Assembly: GCA_002440765.1 (NCBI GenBank)
Contig: DJVC01000028.1
Location: 864-36,323, forward strand
Direction of reading: 5' to 3'
Source: a bacterium UBP3_UBA6266
Lineage (GTDB): Bacteria > Auribacterota > UBA6266
Length of the DNA: 35,460 nt
In this document: positions 8,767 to 17,383 of the stretch, piece by piece
How the letters are laid out: every line of letters starts with the position of its first letter
How positions within the stretch are numbered: position 1 is the stretch's first letter
Program-made: the position numbers and the translations under genes
Notes under the pieces: generated by a model
Seen by the model: only the letters and a program-made list of their open reading frames with translations
Databases searched by the model: none
Told to the model about the DNA's origin: nothing

Positions 8767-9384
8767 TTGCGGATGTTGGGCAGCCGAAAAGCTTTTATTT
8801 TTTGTTCTTTGGTAATGCTGTTTATATCTTTATGCGCTGAAGTTTTTCCAATTCCCGCCGAAGCGCAAAAAGGCGACTGGAAATATATAGTCATACACCA
8901 CAGCGCGACCGAAACCGGAAATGCCGCGATATTCGATAAGGCTCACAGAAGAAGGGGAATGAAAAACGGGCTTGCTTACCATTTTGTGATAGATAACGGG
9001 ACGGGCAAAAGAAGGGACGGACAGATAGAAACCGGTTCAAGGTGGAAACGCCAGATAGAAGGCGGACACGTAAGGCAAAGATGGCTTAATATCCAGGGGA
9101 TAGGTATATGCGTAGTCGGGAACCTTAACGAAAAATGTATGACAGAGAAACAGTATTGGTCGCTGGTATGGCTGACAAAGCATCTTATGAAGAAGTATAA
9201 TATCCCGCAGGATAAAGTTCTTTTTCACGGAAAAATCAAAGGGGAATCCACCGAATGCCCCGGAAAAAAATTCCCTTACGCCAGATTCCGGAAAGATATA
9301 AACATTAACAATAAATCAAATTCAAACAGCAAGAATCCCAAAAAAACAAAAAGTTCCCAAAATACAAGAAGAACGGCAAAATAA
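8767..9384 (+). CDS. Secreted N-acetylmuramoyl-L-alanine amidase (Amidase_2/PGRP fold)
   Basis: Predicted zinc amidase that cleaves the lactyl-alanine bond of peptidoglycan, acting in the periplasm. The TTG at 8767 follows AAAGGAGA; the ATG at 8773 is an alternative. A signal peptide is clear: AFIFCSLVMLFISLCAEVF, then PIPAEA. The mature domain starts with YIVIHHSAT (first zinc His), followed by LAYHFVIDNGTG, GGHVRQ, GIGICVVGN, LVWLTKHLMKKY and LFHGKIKG plus TECPGKKFP, which supply the second His and the Cys ligand. The last 30 residues are a basic tail rich in Asn, Ser and Lys that could bind the wall or nucleic acid. It sits directly upstream of the mre operon, suiting a wall-remodelling role. 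Length is 205 residues. Confidence 0.88.
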   Translation: MRMLGSRKAFIFCSLVMLFISLCAEVFPIPAEAQKGDWKYIVIHHSATETGNAAIFDKAHRRRGMKNGLAYHFVIDNGTGKRRDGQIETGSRWKRQIEGGHVRQRWLNIQGIGICVVGNLNEKCMTEKQYWSLVWLTKHLMKKYNIPQDKVLFHGKIKGESTECPGKKFPYARFRKDININNKSNSNSKNPKKTKSSQNTRRTAK

Positions 9385-9390
9385 AAAGTA

Positions 9391-9419
9391 TTGATTTTAT
9401 CCGTTCCGTTTGGTATAAA
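9391..9419 (+). promoter_or_regulatory. Predicted sigma70-type promoter for the mre operon
   Basis: TTGATT (9391-9396) and TATAAA (9414-9419) are separated by exactly 17 bases. They lie about 85 bases before mreB in an A+T-rich gap. The mreB ribosome-binding site AGGGGGAG (9493-9500) follows at good spacing. The assignment rests on consensus similarity alone. Confidence 0.5.
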
Positions 9420-9503
9420 AAATTCGGATTATAAACTGTTTTCAGATAAAAAATCGAAATTAAACTACCGGCTTTAAAACGCCTTTCATGATAGGGGGAG
9501 TAA

Positions 9504-10544
9504 ATGTTTCTGGATTCTATTTTCGGTCTTTTCTCAAGCGATATAGGTATTGACCTGGGAACAGCCAACACACTGGTTTATGTCAAAGGCAGGGGTATTG
9601 TCCTGTGCGAGCCGTCTGTTGTTGCCATACAGGAAGGCACGACAAATGTCCTGGCGGTCGGAGAAGAAGCAAAAAGGATGTTGGGAAGGACGCCGGGAAA
9701 CATTGTCGCCGTCAGGCCGATGAAAGACGGTGTGATATTCGATTTTGAAATAACTGAAAACATGCTGCGTTATTTTATCCAGAAGGTACATAACAGGAAA
9801 GCGCTTGTCAGACCGAGAATAGTGATAGCTGTCCCTTCGGGTATTACCGAGGTTGAAAAAAGAGCTGTTATTGAGTCATCCGAGCATGCCGGAGCAAGGA
9901 AGGTTTTCCTTATCGAAGAACCTATGGCGGCGGCTATCGGAGTGGGTCTTCCCGTGCAGGAACCGGCCGGCAATATGATAGTTGATGTCGGCGGCGGCAC
10001 GACGGAAGTGGCTATTATCTCTCTTGCGGGTATAGTGTTTTCAAGAAGCATAAGGACCGGCGGCGATGAAATGGATGAAGCAGTAATAAAATATATGAAC
10101 CGCCAGTATAATCTCCTTATCGGTAAAAATACCGCTGAAAATATAAAAATAAAAATCGGCTCCGCGTACAAGCTGGATGAAGAAGTGTCGATGGAAGTCA
10201 AAGGAAGAGACCAGATCGCAGGCCTTCCGAAAACATTGACTGTCCGTTCCGAAGAAATAAGGGAAGCTCTTATGCAGCCGGTTAACACGATAATCGAAGT
10301 TGTAAGAACTTCACTCGAAAGATGTCCTCCGGAACTTGCGGCTGATCTTGTTGACAGGGGTATAGTTATCGCGGGCGGAGGAGCGTTAATGAGAGGCCTT
10401 GACAAACTTCTTGCCGAAGAAACGGGGCTTCCCATACATGTTGCCGATGACCCGTTGTCTGCGGTTGCCCTTGGAGCAGGCAAGGTCCTTGATGAGCTGA
10501 AATTCCTTGAAAAAATTCAGGTGCGGAGAAAGCGCGGAACTTAG
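9504..10544 (+). CDS. mreB: Rod shape-determining protein MreB
   Basis: Bacterial actin that polymerises under the inner membrane and orients the elongation machinery. At 346 residues it has typical length. The ATPase phosphate-1 motif is [17 protein letters not shown] near residue 13. Other conserved segments are [46 protein letters not shown], the phosphate-2 motif [26 protein letters not shown] and the adenosine motif [13 protein letters not shown]. The N-terminal [10 protein letters not shown] is the amphipathic membrane-binding helix. It opens the mreBCD-mrdA-rodA cluster with a strong ribosome-binding site. Confidence 0.98.
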   Translation: MFLDSIFGLFSSDIGIDLGTANTLVYVKGRGIVLCEPSVVAIQEGTTNVLAVGEEAKRMLGRTPGNIVAVRPMKDGVIFDFEITENMLRYFIQKVHNRKALVRPRIVIAVPSGITEVEKRAVIESSEHAGARKVFLIEEPMAAAIGVGLPVQEPAGNMIVDVGGGTTEVAIISLAGIVFSRSIRTGGDEMDEAVIKYMNRQYNLLIGKNTAENIKIKIGSAYKLDEEVSMEVKGRDQIAGLPKTLTVRSEEIREALMQPVNTIIEVVRTSLERCPPELAADLVDRGIVIAGGGALMRGLDKLLAEETGLPIHVADDPLSAVALGAGKVLDELKFLEKIQVRRKRGT

Positions 10545-10555
10545 GTAGACTTTAA

Positions 10556-11347
10556 ATGTTATGGCGGAAAAGGGCTTTTGTACTATTAATTATCCTCACT
10601 CTGTTTTTTATACTTGCCTTCAGCCCGTTTTCAGGCTCCGTTAAGAATTTTTGTGTTAATCTCGTCCATCCTTTCCTTAATATTACGGAAAGTATCAAGA
10701 ACAATGTTTCGTCCTTGTCCGATTTTACGAGACTGAGGGCCATAATCGCGGAAAACAGGCGCCTGAAAGAGGAAAATGACCTCTTGAAAATAAATATCCT
10801 TGAATCCAGAGAAGCCGCAATCGAAAACACCCAGCTCAGAAAGCTTCTTGAATTTAAAAGAAGAGTTCCTTTTCAGACAATTCCCGCCGAGGTAGATGGC
10901 AGAGACATTTCAAACTGGAACAAGACAATTCTCATAAATAAAGGGGCAAAGGACGGCATCAGGGGCAATATGGTTGTAGTATCCGGAGCCGGCCTTGTCG
11001 GAAATGTTATAGAAGTGCATGAAGATGTTTCCCGTGTCCTGCTTATTAATGATGTTAAAAGCAAATGCAGCGCTATGATACAGGAGACAAGGGATATGGG
11101 CATTGTATCCGGTGACGGGGCCGGCGGGCTTAAAATGTCTTACATATCCAGGAACTCCGAAGTTGAAAAAGATGATATCGTTGTTACTTCGGGAATGGGC
11201 GGAATTTACCAGAAAGGGCTTCTTATAGGCTCCATCATCAGTATTTATACGGAAGAAGATGAACTGAATAAATTCGCGAAAGTGAAGCCCGAGGTGGATT
11301 TTAACAGGATTGAAAATGTCCTTATCATGAAAGTCGAGAAAGACTGA
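10556..11347 (+). CDS. mreC: Rod shape-determining protein MreC
   Basis: Bitopic periplasmic scaffold that links MreB to PBP2 and RodA. A single N-terminal membrane segment (FVLLIILTLFFILAF, residues about 7-21) is followed by a coiled coil (IIAENRRLKEENDLLKINIL, about 62-81), then the two-lobed beta domain with the conserved DISNWNKTILINKGAKDGI, VVSGAGLVGNVIEV and DDIVVTSGMGGIYQKGL. At 263 residues it is a normal size. It begins 11 bases after the mreB stop. Confidence 0.95.
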   Translation: MLWRKRAFVLLIILTLFFILAFSPFSGSVKNFCVNLVHPFLNITESIKNNVSSLSDFTRLRAIIAENRRLKEENDLLKINILESREAAIENTQLRKLLEFKRRVPFQTIPAEVDGRDISNWNKTILINKGAKDGIRGNMVVVSGAGLVGNVIEVHEDVSRVLLINDVKSKCSAMIQETRDMGIVSGDGAGGLKMSYISRNSEVEKDDIVVTSGMGGIYQKGLLIGSIISIYTEEDELNKFAKVKPEVDFNRIENVLIMKVEKD

Positions 11348-11372
11348 AAGCCGGTTAAACGGAGATGCTGTT

Positions 11373-11861
11373 TTGGCTAAGTTTAAATTTATTCTTCTGA
11401 TTCTTATTGCCCTGGTTATCGAGGTTGCTTTTCTGCGGCCGACCAGAATAATGGGAGTGAAGCCCGATTTAATGCTGATAATCACATGTTACGCGACGCT
11501 GTTGTTCGGATTCGGAACAGGGTGTTTTGTGGCTTTTGCATCCGGTTTCCTGAGTGATTGTTTTTCAGGCGGTTCCATGGGAAGCATGATGATTGCGTCT
11601 CTTATCAGCGTTTTTGTCATTACTTTTATAAGGAAACATCTGTATAAGGAGCATCTGACGACAAAGTTTACCGTGATATGGCTTTGTTCGTATATATTCG
11701 CGTATGTGTCGGTGAATTTTACCAATATTATGCATGACATCGGAAAAGTCAGAATGCTGAATATAGAGTTCAGCGCGTTCGCGTTTGTTAACCTTGCTTT
11801 CTGCTGTATTTTAATTCCTCTGCTCGACTTTATCTTCAAAAAAGAGGTCCGCTACAAATGA
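11373..11861 (+). CDS. mreD: Rod shape-determining protein MreD
   Basis: Small polytopic inner-membrane protein of the elongasome. The TTG start at 11373 is preceded by GGAG. The 162 residues contain about five hydrophobic segments (FILLILIALVIEVAFL, LMLIITCYATLLFGFG, a glycine/serine-rich segment near 60, VIWLCSYIFAYVSV, FAFVNLAFCCILIPLL). The early KPDLMLI is typical of MreD. The family is poorly conserved, so the call relies on topology and position between mreC and mrdA. The stop overlaps the mrdA start (ATGA). Confidence 0.9.
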   Translation: MAKFKFILLILIALVIEVAFLRPTRIMGVKPDLMLIITCYATLLFGFGTGCFVAFASGFLSDCFSGGSMGSMMIASLISVFVITFIRKHLYKEHLTTKFTVIWLCSYIFAYVSVNFTNIMHDIGKVRMLNIEFSAFAFVNLAFCCILIPLLDFIFKKEVRYK

Positions 11862-13636
11862 TCGGTCCAGGCCTGTTAAATGAAATGCATCCCAGGCTGA
11901 GGATTATCGCTGTTTTAGGTTTAATCCTTACACTTGTGCTGATTATTAAACTTTTTATTATACAGGTTGTGGATTACCCGAAATACAGTGAATATTCCGC
12001 GAATAACAGGATCCGCATCATAAGGACAATGCCTCTCCGCGGAAATATCTATGACAGAAACGGCAGGCTGCTTGCCGACAACAGGCCTTCATATAATGTA
12101 TGTCTGGTTGAAGAAGATATTAAAGATAAGGATAAGACTATGTATTTCCTTGAACAGGCTCTCGGGCTTGACAAAGATTATGTCCGGAAGAAACTCAAGG
12201 AATACAGGTGGCGGCCCTATACCCCCGTTGTGATTAAAAGGGATATACCGGAAAAAGAGGTTGCGCAAATAGAGGAAAACAGGCTTGACCTGCCCGGTGT
12301 CATTGTGGAAAGAATTCCCGCGAGAAATTATGTTTATAACAATGCGGGAAGTTCGATTATAGGTTATGTCGGAAGGATAAGCAGGGATGATTATGAGAGA
12401 AATAAAGAGAAAGGATATTCTGCGGATGATATGACCGGTATTACGGGGCTTGAAAAAGAATATGAGCGTTATCTGAGAGGCGAAAAAGGCGGTATGCAGG
12501 TGCAGGTTGACAGCCGGGGTTACAGGGATAAGATATTGAAATCACATCCTTCCTCGAGAGGCTATGACATATACACCAGTATCGATATAGACCTTCAGAA
12601 AGACGTTGAAAATATTATGTCCGGCGTTAAAGGCGCCGCAATCGTTTTGGATTCGCGGAACGGAGAGGTGCTTGCGCTATCGTCAAAACCCGATTTTAAC
12701 CCGAACGTTTTTTCGGGTTTTGTAGAGCAGGAAGAAATCGATCTGATAATTAAAAGTAAAGACCTTCCTCTTCTGAACAGGGCGATAGGCGGTATGTATC
12801 CTCCCGGTTCTATCTTTAAAGTGGTTATTGCCCTGGCGTCCCTTGACAGGCCTGATTTTTCCTCAAACACAAAACATCATTGCTCAGGCAGTTTCAGTTT
12901 TGGAGACAGGGTGTTTAATTGCTGGGAAAAAAGAGGGCACGGTTATGTTAACCTGACGGATGCCATAAAATATTCGTGCAATATTTATTTTTATAATGAG
13001 GGGTTGAATTGCGGGGCCGACAGGATAATTGAAACAGCGGAAAATTACGGCTACGGGCAGAAAACAGGCATAGATATTTACGGCGAAGCGTCACCCGAGC
13101 TTCCCCGGCCGGAATGGAAAAAGGAAAAATTCGGACAAAGCTGGTACCGGGGGGATACGGTTAACCTGTCAATAGGACAGGGATATATTTTAACAACTCC
13201 CCTGCAATCCGCGGTTTTTCTATCCGCGGTCGCAAACGGAGGTAAAGTGTACAGGCCCAGAGTGGCGCTTTCCGTGGTAAGACACAATACGGGCGATAAA
13301 ATCAAAGAGTTTTTGCCGTTTGAAAAGTCCGCGCTCCCGATAAGCGAAAAAAAACATAAGATGATAAAGGATTCCATGTGGAGGGTGGTTAATGAGACGC
13401 ATGGAACGGGAACGGCGGCTGCGGTGCCGGGTTTCGATGTCTGCGGAAAAACGGGAACTGCCCAGGCAGGCAGCGGAACACACGCGTGGTTCGGAGGGTT
13501 TGCCCCGAGGGATAACCCGGAACTTGTTGTTGTAGTGCTTATTGAAGGCGGAGAATCGGGCGGCAGATCCGCGGCCCCTCTTGCCGGACGTATTTTTAAA
13601 TCATATTATGAGCGATATAAGAAAAAAATAATGTGA
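11858..13636 (+). CDS. mrdA: Penicillin-binding protein 2 (elongasome transpeptidase)
   Basis: Class B PBP that cross-links new peptidoglycan during lateral elongation with RodA. One N-terminal membrane anchor (IIAVLGLILTLVLIIKLFII) is followed by the dimerisation/pedestal domain with MPLRGNIYDRNGRLLADNRP and GYVGRISRDDYE. The transpeptidase domain holds SxxK in PPGSIFKV (nucleophilic Ser near residue 318), SxN in YSCNIYFYN (near 372) and KTG in CGKTGTAQ (near 531). Length is 592 residues, in the normal range. It overlaps mreD by four bases. The partner rodA comes after two intervening signalling genes instead of directly downstream. Confidence 0.96.
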   Translation: MIGPGLLNEMHPRLRIIAVLGLILTLVLIIKLFIIQVVDYPKYSEYSANNRIRIIRTMPLRGNIYDRNGRLLADNRPSYNVCLVEEDIKDKDKTMYFLEQALGLDKDYVRKKLKEYRWRPYTPVVIKRDIPEKEVAQIEENRLDLPGVIVERIPARNYVYNNAGSSIIGYVGRISRDDYERNKEKGYSADDMTGITGLEKEYERYLRGEKGGMQVQVDSRGYRDKILKSHPSSRGYDIYTSIDIDLQKDVENIMSGVKGAAIVLDSRNGEVLALSSKPDFNPNVFSGFVEQEEIDLIIKSKDLPLLNRAIGGMYPPGSIFKVVIALASLDRPDFSSNTKHHCSGSFSFGDRVFNCWEKRGHGYVNLTDAIKYSCNIYFYNEGLNCGADRIIETAENYGYGQKTGIDIYGEASPELPRPEWKKEKFGQSWYRGDTVNLSIGQGYILTTPLQSAVFLSAVANGGKVYRPRVALSVVRHNTGDKIKEFLPFEKSALPISEKKHKMIKDSMWRVVNETHGTGTAAAVPGFDVCGKTGTAQAGSGTHAWFGGFAPRDNPELVVVVLIEGGESGGRSAAPLAGRIFKSYYERYKKKIM

Positions 13637-13664
13637 TTTTTTTTCCTAAAAACAGACTAATTAC

Positions 13665-13693
13665 TTGAAAAAAATATCTTTATAGCGTAATAT
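13665..13693 (+). promoter_or_regulatory. Predicted promoter upstream of the response regulator
   Basis: TTGAAA (13665-13670), 17 bases, TAATAT (13688-13693), in an A+T-rich 100-base gap between mrdA and the response-regulator gene. It suggests that the signalling pair can be transcribed separately from the mre genes. Call based on consensus match only. Confidence 0.4.
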
Positions 13694-13749
13694 TTAATAG
13701 TCTATTGTTAAGGTTACCATTGTTAGGCCGCATCTGATTGGAGGAACAA

Positions 13750-14118
13750 TTGAAAAAAATTCTGATAGTTGATGACCAACCCGAAGTAAGAGAGCTGGTC
13801 ACCATCACCCTAAAAAATGAAAACTATAAAATCCTGGAAGCCAGCGAAGGCAAAGAATCCATAAATATTATCAAAAAAGAAAAACCCGATATAATCCTTC
13901 TTGATATTATGCTGCCGGGAGAGATCGACGGCTTTGAAGTATGCCGCCGGATAAGAGAAGACAAGGAATTCAAAAATATTTTTATTGTTATGCTTAGTTC
14001 CCAGGGCTCCGAGGAAGATATCGAAAAGGGCAAGCAATTTGGGGCCGATGATTATTTCGTCAAGCCGTTCAGCCCGCTTCAGTTAATAAAGAAAGTAGAA
14101 GACCTGCTGGGCAGCTGA
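13750..14118 (+). CDS. Single-domain response regulator (CheY-like receiver)
   Basis: A stand-alone receiver domain of 122 residues. The TTG at 13750 is preferred because GGAGG ends five bases before it, giving MKKILIVDDQPEVREL; the upstream in-frame TTG at 13738 overlaps that site. The acidic pocket is in LIVDDQ, the phospho-acceptor Asp in IILLDIMLPG (near residue 53), the Ser/Thr switch in VMLSSQGS and the invariant Lys in FVKPFSP. There is no output domain, so it probably acts by protein contact. It is followed by an HD-GYP gene, a common partnership. No histidine kinase is encoded in the window. Confidence 0.9.
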   Translation: MKKILIVDDQPEVRELVTITLKNENYKILEASEGKESINIIKKEKPDIILLDIMLPGEIDGFEVCRRIREDKEFKNIFIVMLSSQGSEEDIEKGKQFGADDYFVKPFSPLQLIKKVEDLLGS

Positions 14119-14121
14119 GTA

Positions 14122-14150
14122 TTAAAAAGACGGTTTTTTTGTGGTATAAT
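14122..14150 (+). promoter_or_regulatory. Predicted extended -10 promoter for the HD-GYP gene
   Basis: A perfect TATAAT (14145-14150) preceded by TG at 14142-14143 (extended -10), with TTAAAA (14122-14127) 17 bases upstream. Transcription would begin near 14157. That makes the in-frame TTG at 14166 nearly leaderless and supports the ATG at 14238 as the HD-GYP start. Confidence 0.5.
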
Positions 14151-14237
14151 TTAACAGGGATATAATTGTTTTCGGTTTATTTGGAAGGTTGGGGGGCTAG
14201 TGTAAACTGGAAGATAAGCGGCAGTGTGGGGTTGTGT

Positions 14238-15062
14238 ATGACAAAGAAAAACAACGACACGGCGCCCGGAAGGATTACGGGTGATATACATACAAAATTA
14301 ATCGAAAGTTATGATAATCTTAAGTCCGAGATAAGCAGAAGCTACGACCAGGCCAAAATATACGCCAGAGAGTTGAACGACGCCCTTAAGGCAATGAAAA
14401 CAGGCGATGGCGAGCTGAAAAAGGCGCGTTCAATGATGGAGAGGATAAGACAGCAAAGCCTTATATATGCAAAGGAACTCCAGTTAGCCCACCAGCAGAT
14501 AGAGAAAAGCTCATTAAATACCCTTGAAGTACTCGCTGAAGCGTTGGATGCCAGGGACCACTATACAAGCGGTCATTCAAAAAGAGTTACGGATTTTTCC
14601 GTTCAGATAGCTGAAATCATGAAACTTCCGCATAAGGAAATTGAAGTCATAAAACAGGCCGGGTTGCTGCATGATATAGGAAAGATAGGAATAAGAGATG
14701 AAATTCTTCTCAAGCCGGGAAAATTAACAAAGGATGAATACGAGCTTATCAAACAGCATCCTTTAAAAGGTTATAAAATGTTGAAAGGCCTTTCGTTTCT
14801 TGAAAACGCGCTTGACTGCATCCTTTATCATCATGAGGAATTTAACGGCACAGGATACCCTGAAGGTCTGAAAGGGGAAGACATTCCCATCGGCGCCAGG
14901 ATAATTCATGTCGCCGATACGGTTGATGCCATGACTACAGAAAGGCCTTACCGTAAAGCGCTGACTCTGGAAACGGCTATCGATGAACTCAGGAAATTCA
15001 AAGGCGTCCTTTTCGACCCCTTCGTTGTAGAGGCTTTCCTGATAATTCAGAAAGTTTTATAG
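14238..15062 (+). CDS. HD-GYP domain protein (predicted cyclic-di-GMP phosphodiesterase)
   Basis: The N-terminal 100 or so residues form a coiled coil (repeated SYDNLKSEISRSYDQA, ARELNDALKAM and related heptads) with no membrane segment or receiver. The HD-GYP domain follows: ALDARDHYTSGHSKRV, the metal-binding HD in GLLHDIGKIGI near residue 144, LLKPGKLTKDEYELIKQHP, then YHHEEFNGTGYPEGLKG with the GYP signature, then IIHVADTVDAMTTERPYRKA. All expected metal ligands are visible, so it is probably active on c-di-GMP or a related cyclic dinucleotide. The ATG at 14238 follows GGGG at 14228; an in-frame TTG at 14166 would add 24 residues. The preceding receiver gene may control it in trans. Confidence 0.9.
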   Translation: MTKKNNDTAPGRITGDIHTKLIESYDNLKSEISRSYDQAKIYARELNDALKAMKTGDGELKKARSMMERIRQQSLIYAKELQLAHQQIEKSSLNTLEVLAEALDARDHYTSGHSKRVTDFSVQIAEIMKLPHKEIEVIKQAGLLHDIGKIGIRDEILLKPGKLTKDEYELIKQHPLKGYKMLKGLSFLENALDCILYHHEEFNGTGYPEGLKGEDIPIGARIIHVADTVDAMTTERPYRKALTLETAIDELRKFKGVLFDPFVVEAFLIIQKVL

Positions 15063-15064
15063 AA

Positions 15065-16162
15065 ATGCAGAAATTCCATGTGTACAGGCACGGTGATTTT
15101 TTGGTTTCTTTCTCCGTGTTTGTGCTCATTGCTCTGGGGCTTCTGTTTATTTACAGCGCTTCTTACCATTCCGGCGATTCTGTATCCGTTTTTGCGACAA
15201 GGCAGTTAATGTGGGCAAGTATAGGATTATGCCTTTGCCTTATAATATGGAAAATCGATTATAGGCATTTTGTGTCATCGGCGTATTTGCTTTTCGCGGT
15301 AAATATCATACTTCTTTTAAGCGTGCTTTTTTTCGGTTCAAAAACGCTTGGCGCGCAAAGATGGCTGAGATTCGGGTTTTTCAGGCTTCAGCCGTCCGAA
15401 TTTTTCAAAATAACAATGATACTTTTTCTCGCGAAATATTATGCCGGTCTTCCCAGTTACAAGAAAGGGTATTTTTACTGCATAATAATTCCTTTCCTGT
15501 TTATCGGTCCGGCTATTGTGCTGATAATGAAGCAGCCCGACCTCGGAACGGCCCTGGTGTTGATACCGGTCTTTTTTGCCCTGTCTTATATCGCAGGCAC
15601 AAGGCCTGTCGATATTTTATATACTATTATTGCCGGTGTATTATGCGCTGTCCCCGGTTATTTTTTGCTTAAGCCTTATCAGCAGGAGAGGATAAAAGTA
15701 TTCCTGAATCCCGAGCATGATCCTTTGGGGGTGGGCTACCAGTCTATACAGTCGAAAATAGCGGTTGGTTCGGGCGGCATTTTGGGGAAAGGCTGGCTTA
15801 AAGGGACCCAGACACAACTGGATTTTCTTCCCGAACGCCATACCGATTTCATTTTTTCCGTTATCGGGGAGGAATGGGGTTTTCTCGGCGCTATACTTGT
15901 TATATTTCTTTTTGCCGTGCTTGTTATTCTGGCGTTCAAAATAGCGAATGAATCGAGGGATGAAAAAGGGAAGCTTGTGGCCAGCGGGCTTGGGGTCCTT
16001 TTTTTGGTGCATTTGTTTATAAATGCCGGGATGACAATAGGCATAATGCCCATAACAGGCCTTCCTCTGCCGTTTGTCAGTTATGGAGGATCGTCCCTCA
16101 TAACCATGCTTGTGGCCGTAGGTCTTCTGCAGTCTATTTACTCCAGGAGGTTTATGTTTTAG
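15065..16162 (+). CDS. rodA: Peptidoglycan glycosyltransferase RodA (SEDS family)
   Basis: Polytopic SEDS polymerase that extends glycan strands with PBP2 during elongation. The 365-residue protein has about ten membrane segments. Signature regions are QRWLRFGFFRLQPSEFFKI, MKQPDLGTALVLIP, the long loop KPYQQERIKVFLNPEHDPLG followed by GYQSIQSKIAVGSGG, LPERHTDFIFSVIGEEWGF with the conserved E-x-x-TDFIF region, and MPITGLPLPFVSYGGSSL near the C-terminus. It starts two bases after the HD-GYP stop. RodA is preferred over FtsW because of the mre/mrdA neighbours. Confidence 0.95.
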   Translation: MQKFHVYRHGDFLVSFSVFVLIALGLLFIYSASYHSGDSVSVFATRQLMWASIGLCLCLIIWKIDYRHFVSSAYLLFAVNIILLLSVLFFGSKTLGAQRWLRFGFFRLQPSEFFKITMILFLAKYYAGLPSYKKGYFYCIIIPFLFIGPAIVLIMKQPDLGTALVLIPVFFALSYIAGTRPVDILYTIIAGVLCAVPGYFLLKPYQQERIKVFLNPEHDPLGVGYQSIQSKIAVGSGGILGKGWLKGTQTQLDFLPERHTDFIFSVIGEEWGFLGAILVIFLFAVLVILAFKIANESRDEKGKLVASGLGVLFLVHLFINAGMTIGIMPITGLPLPFVSYGGSSLITMLVAVGLLQSIYSRRFMF

Positions 16163-16211
16163 TGTTACTGTTTGGTAACAATGTTGATAAATTGTAACAA
16201 TATGGTATATT
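16163..16211 (+). promoter_or_regulatory. Predicted promoter with TGTTAC palindrome upstream of the pseudopilin cluster
   Basis: TGTTAC (16163-16168) and GTAACA (16175-16180) form an inverted repeat with a six-base gap, an operator-like layout. Next come TTGATA (16184-16189), 16 bases, and TATATT (16206-16211). A further TTGTAACAA (16192-16200) lies inside the spacer. It probably serves the gene at 16290 and the pilin genes behind it. Confidence 0.4.
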
Positions 16212-16289
16212 TAATATAGGTAGTTTAAGTTCAGAATTCAGTTGGCATAAATATTGCTCTACTTTAAATGTGGAAAAGGAGTAAAAAGT

Positions 16290-16844
16290 ATGAAAAAGCT
16301 CGTTCTTACCGTTATTTTAACAATCCTATTTTTTGCCCCGGAAGTTTCTTACGCAAAAACAAAGAGCCCTGATGATTGCTTCAGAGATTATCTTTCCGCT
16401 GTGCAACTTAATAAAGAGAAAACCGTTGAAAAATATACATATGAAGATCCCGCGGAACTGGAGAAACAAAAATTAACTTGCGCAAAAGTTATGAAAGAAC
16501 AGGGTATGGACAACGAAGTCATCAAAAAGGAATTGCAAAACATTGAAAATTGGTATAACGCGCAGAAAAATCAAAAAGTCCAGAACAATGCAATATGGGC
16601 ATCTCTTGGAAAAATTGAGTTAAAAAGTGAAACAATTGACGGCGCAAACGCTCATCTTTCGTATATTGCCGCAGCGACAGGCCTTTGCCAAAGCATGTTT
16701 AACGATGATAAAGTATTTTTGGAAGTTGATATGAAAAAATCGGGAAATATTTGGAAAGTTTCTTCTATCAGAGGAATGCCACTGACAAATTATATTGAAA
16801 TGAAAAAGCAGGAGTTGGAACAACAGAAAGAAGTGGCAAAATGA
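16290..16844 (+). CDS. Small secreted protein of unknown function preceding the pseudopilins
   Basis: The ATG at 16290 is chosen because AAGGAG (16276-16281) is well placed and it starts a clear signal peptide: MKKLVLTVILTILFFAPEVS then YAKT. An in-frame TTG at 16254 lacks a site. The mature part (about 165 residues) is acidic and lysine-rich, with DCFRDYLSAVQLNKEKTVEKY near its start and alternating predicted strands later (NAHLSYIAAATG, VFLEVDMKKSGNIWKVSSIRG). That layout is like the NTF2-type DUF4878 group, but I cannot assign it firmly. It overlaps the first pseudopilin by ATGA, so it is probably co-produced with the pilus genes. Confidence 0.75.
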   Translation: MKKLVLTVILTILFFAPEVSYAKTKSPDDCFRDYLSAVQLNKEKTVEKYTYEDPAELEKQKLTCAKVMKEQGMDNEVIKKELQNIENWYNAQKNQKVQNNAIWASLGKIELKSETIDGANAHLSYIAAATGLCQSMFNDDKVFLEVDMKKSGNIWKVSSIRGMPLTNYIEMKKQELEQQKEVAK

Positions 16845-17371
16845 GAATCACAAATAAAAATTCTCTAACGGGGTTTACACTTATTGAAATGCTGATGGTG
16901 GTTACCGTTATCATTATTCTGGTGGGGATCACAATCCCTTTTTTGAGAGGGGCCGAGCAGGCGGCAATGATAAAAAAAGCAAAAACAGAGGTAAGTAAAC
17001 TGGAGCTTGCCATAAGCATGTATGAGTCGGATTTCGGGCGGTATCCCAATATAAACGCAGGGCAGAATACAAACTGGCTGATAAGCTGGCTTACCGGTTT
17101 TACGCTTAACGGAAGTGTTTTAATGGTGCAAAATTATCTTGGGATAATGGAAGAGATTTATGAGGCGGAGCTTTTCTGGCGCGGCCCTTATATGAAAGTC
17201 TCTTCCAATGATCTGGATTCGACCGGAAATTTGATGGACCCCTGGGGAAAAAGATACAGTATAGACGCCATTAACCCCGCGAATAATTCGGCTACTGTGG
17301 ATATATATTCTGCCGGTCCGGACAGAACCGCCGGCAGCGGTGATGATATTGCAAATTATAACAGATGGTAA
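16841..17371 (+). CDS. GspG-type major pseudopilin, first copy
   Basis: Class III signal peptide with cleavage in LTG/FTLIEMLMVVTVIIIL, with the +5 Glu present, then the usual hydrophobic helix. The soluble part has the GspG pattern: KKAKTEVSKLELAISMYESD, FGRYPN, a variable region, then DPWGKRYSIDAI and a C-terminal IYSAGPDRTAGSGDDI, whose acidic loop matches the calcium site of GspG proteins. The 176-residue protein would form the body of a short periplasmic filament. It is coupled to the upstream secreted gene by ATGA. A second GspG-like gene follows, so the two may be alternative major subunits. Confidence 0.9.
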   Translation: MRITNKNSLTGFTLIEMLMVVTVIIILVGITIPFLRGAEQAAMIKKAKTEVSKLELAISMYESDFGRYPNINAGQNTNWLISWLTGFTLNGSVLMVQNYLGIMEEIYEAELFWRGPYMKVSSNDLDSTGNLMDPWGKRYSIDAINPANNSATVDIYSAGPDRTAGSGDDIANYNRW

Positions 17372-17383
17372 CGGAGGTTGGTC

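Noticed and set aside
9770..10483. Minus-strand open frame (237 codons) inside mreB
   Set aside because: Antisense shadow of the highly conserved MreB sequence with no domain or ribosome-binding site.
13621..13645. Rho-independent terminator after mrdA
   Set aside because: The GAAAAAAAT/ATTTTTTTC pairing is A+T only and overlaps the stop codon; it lacks a G+C stem, so termination is not supported.
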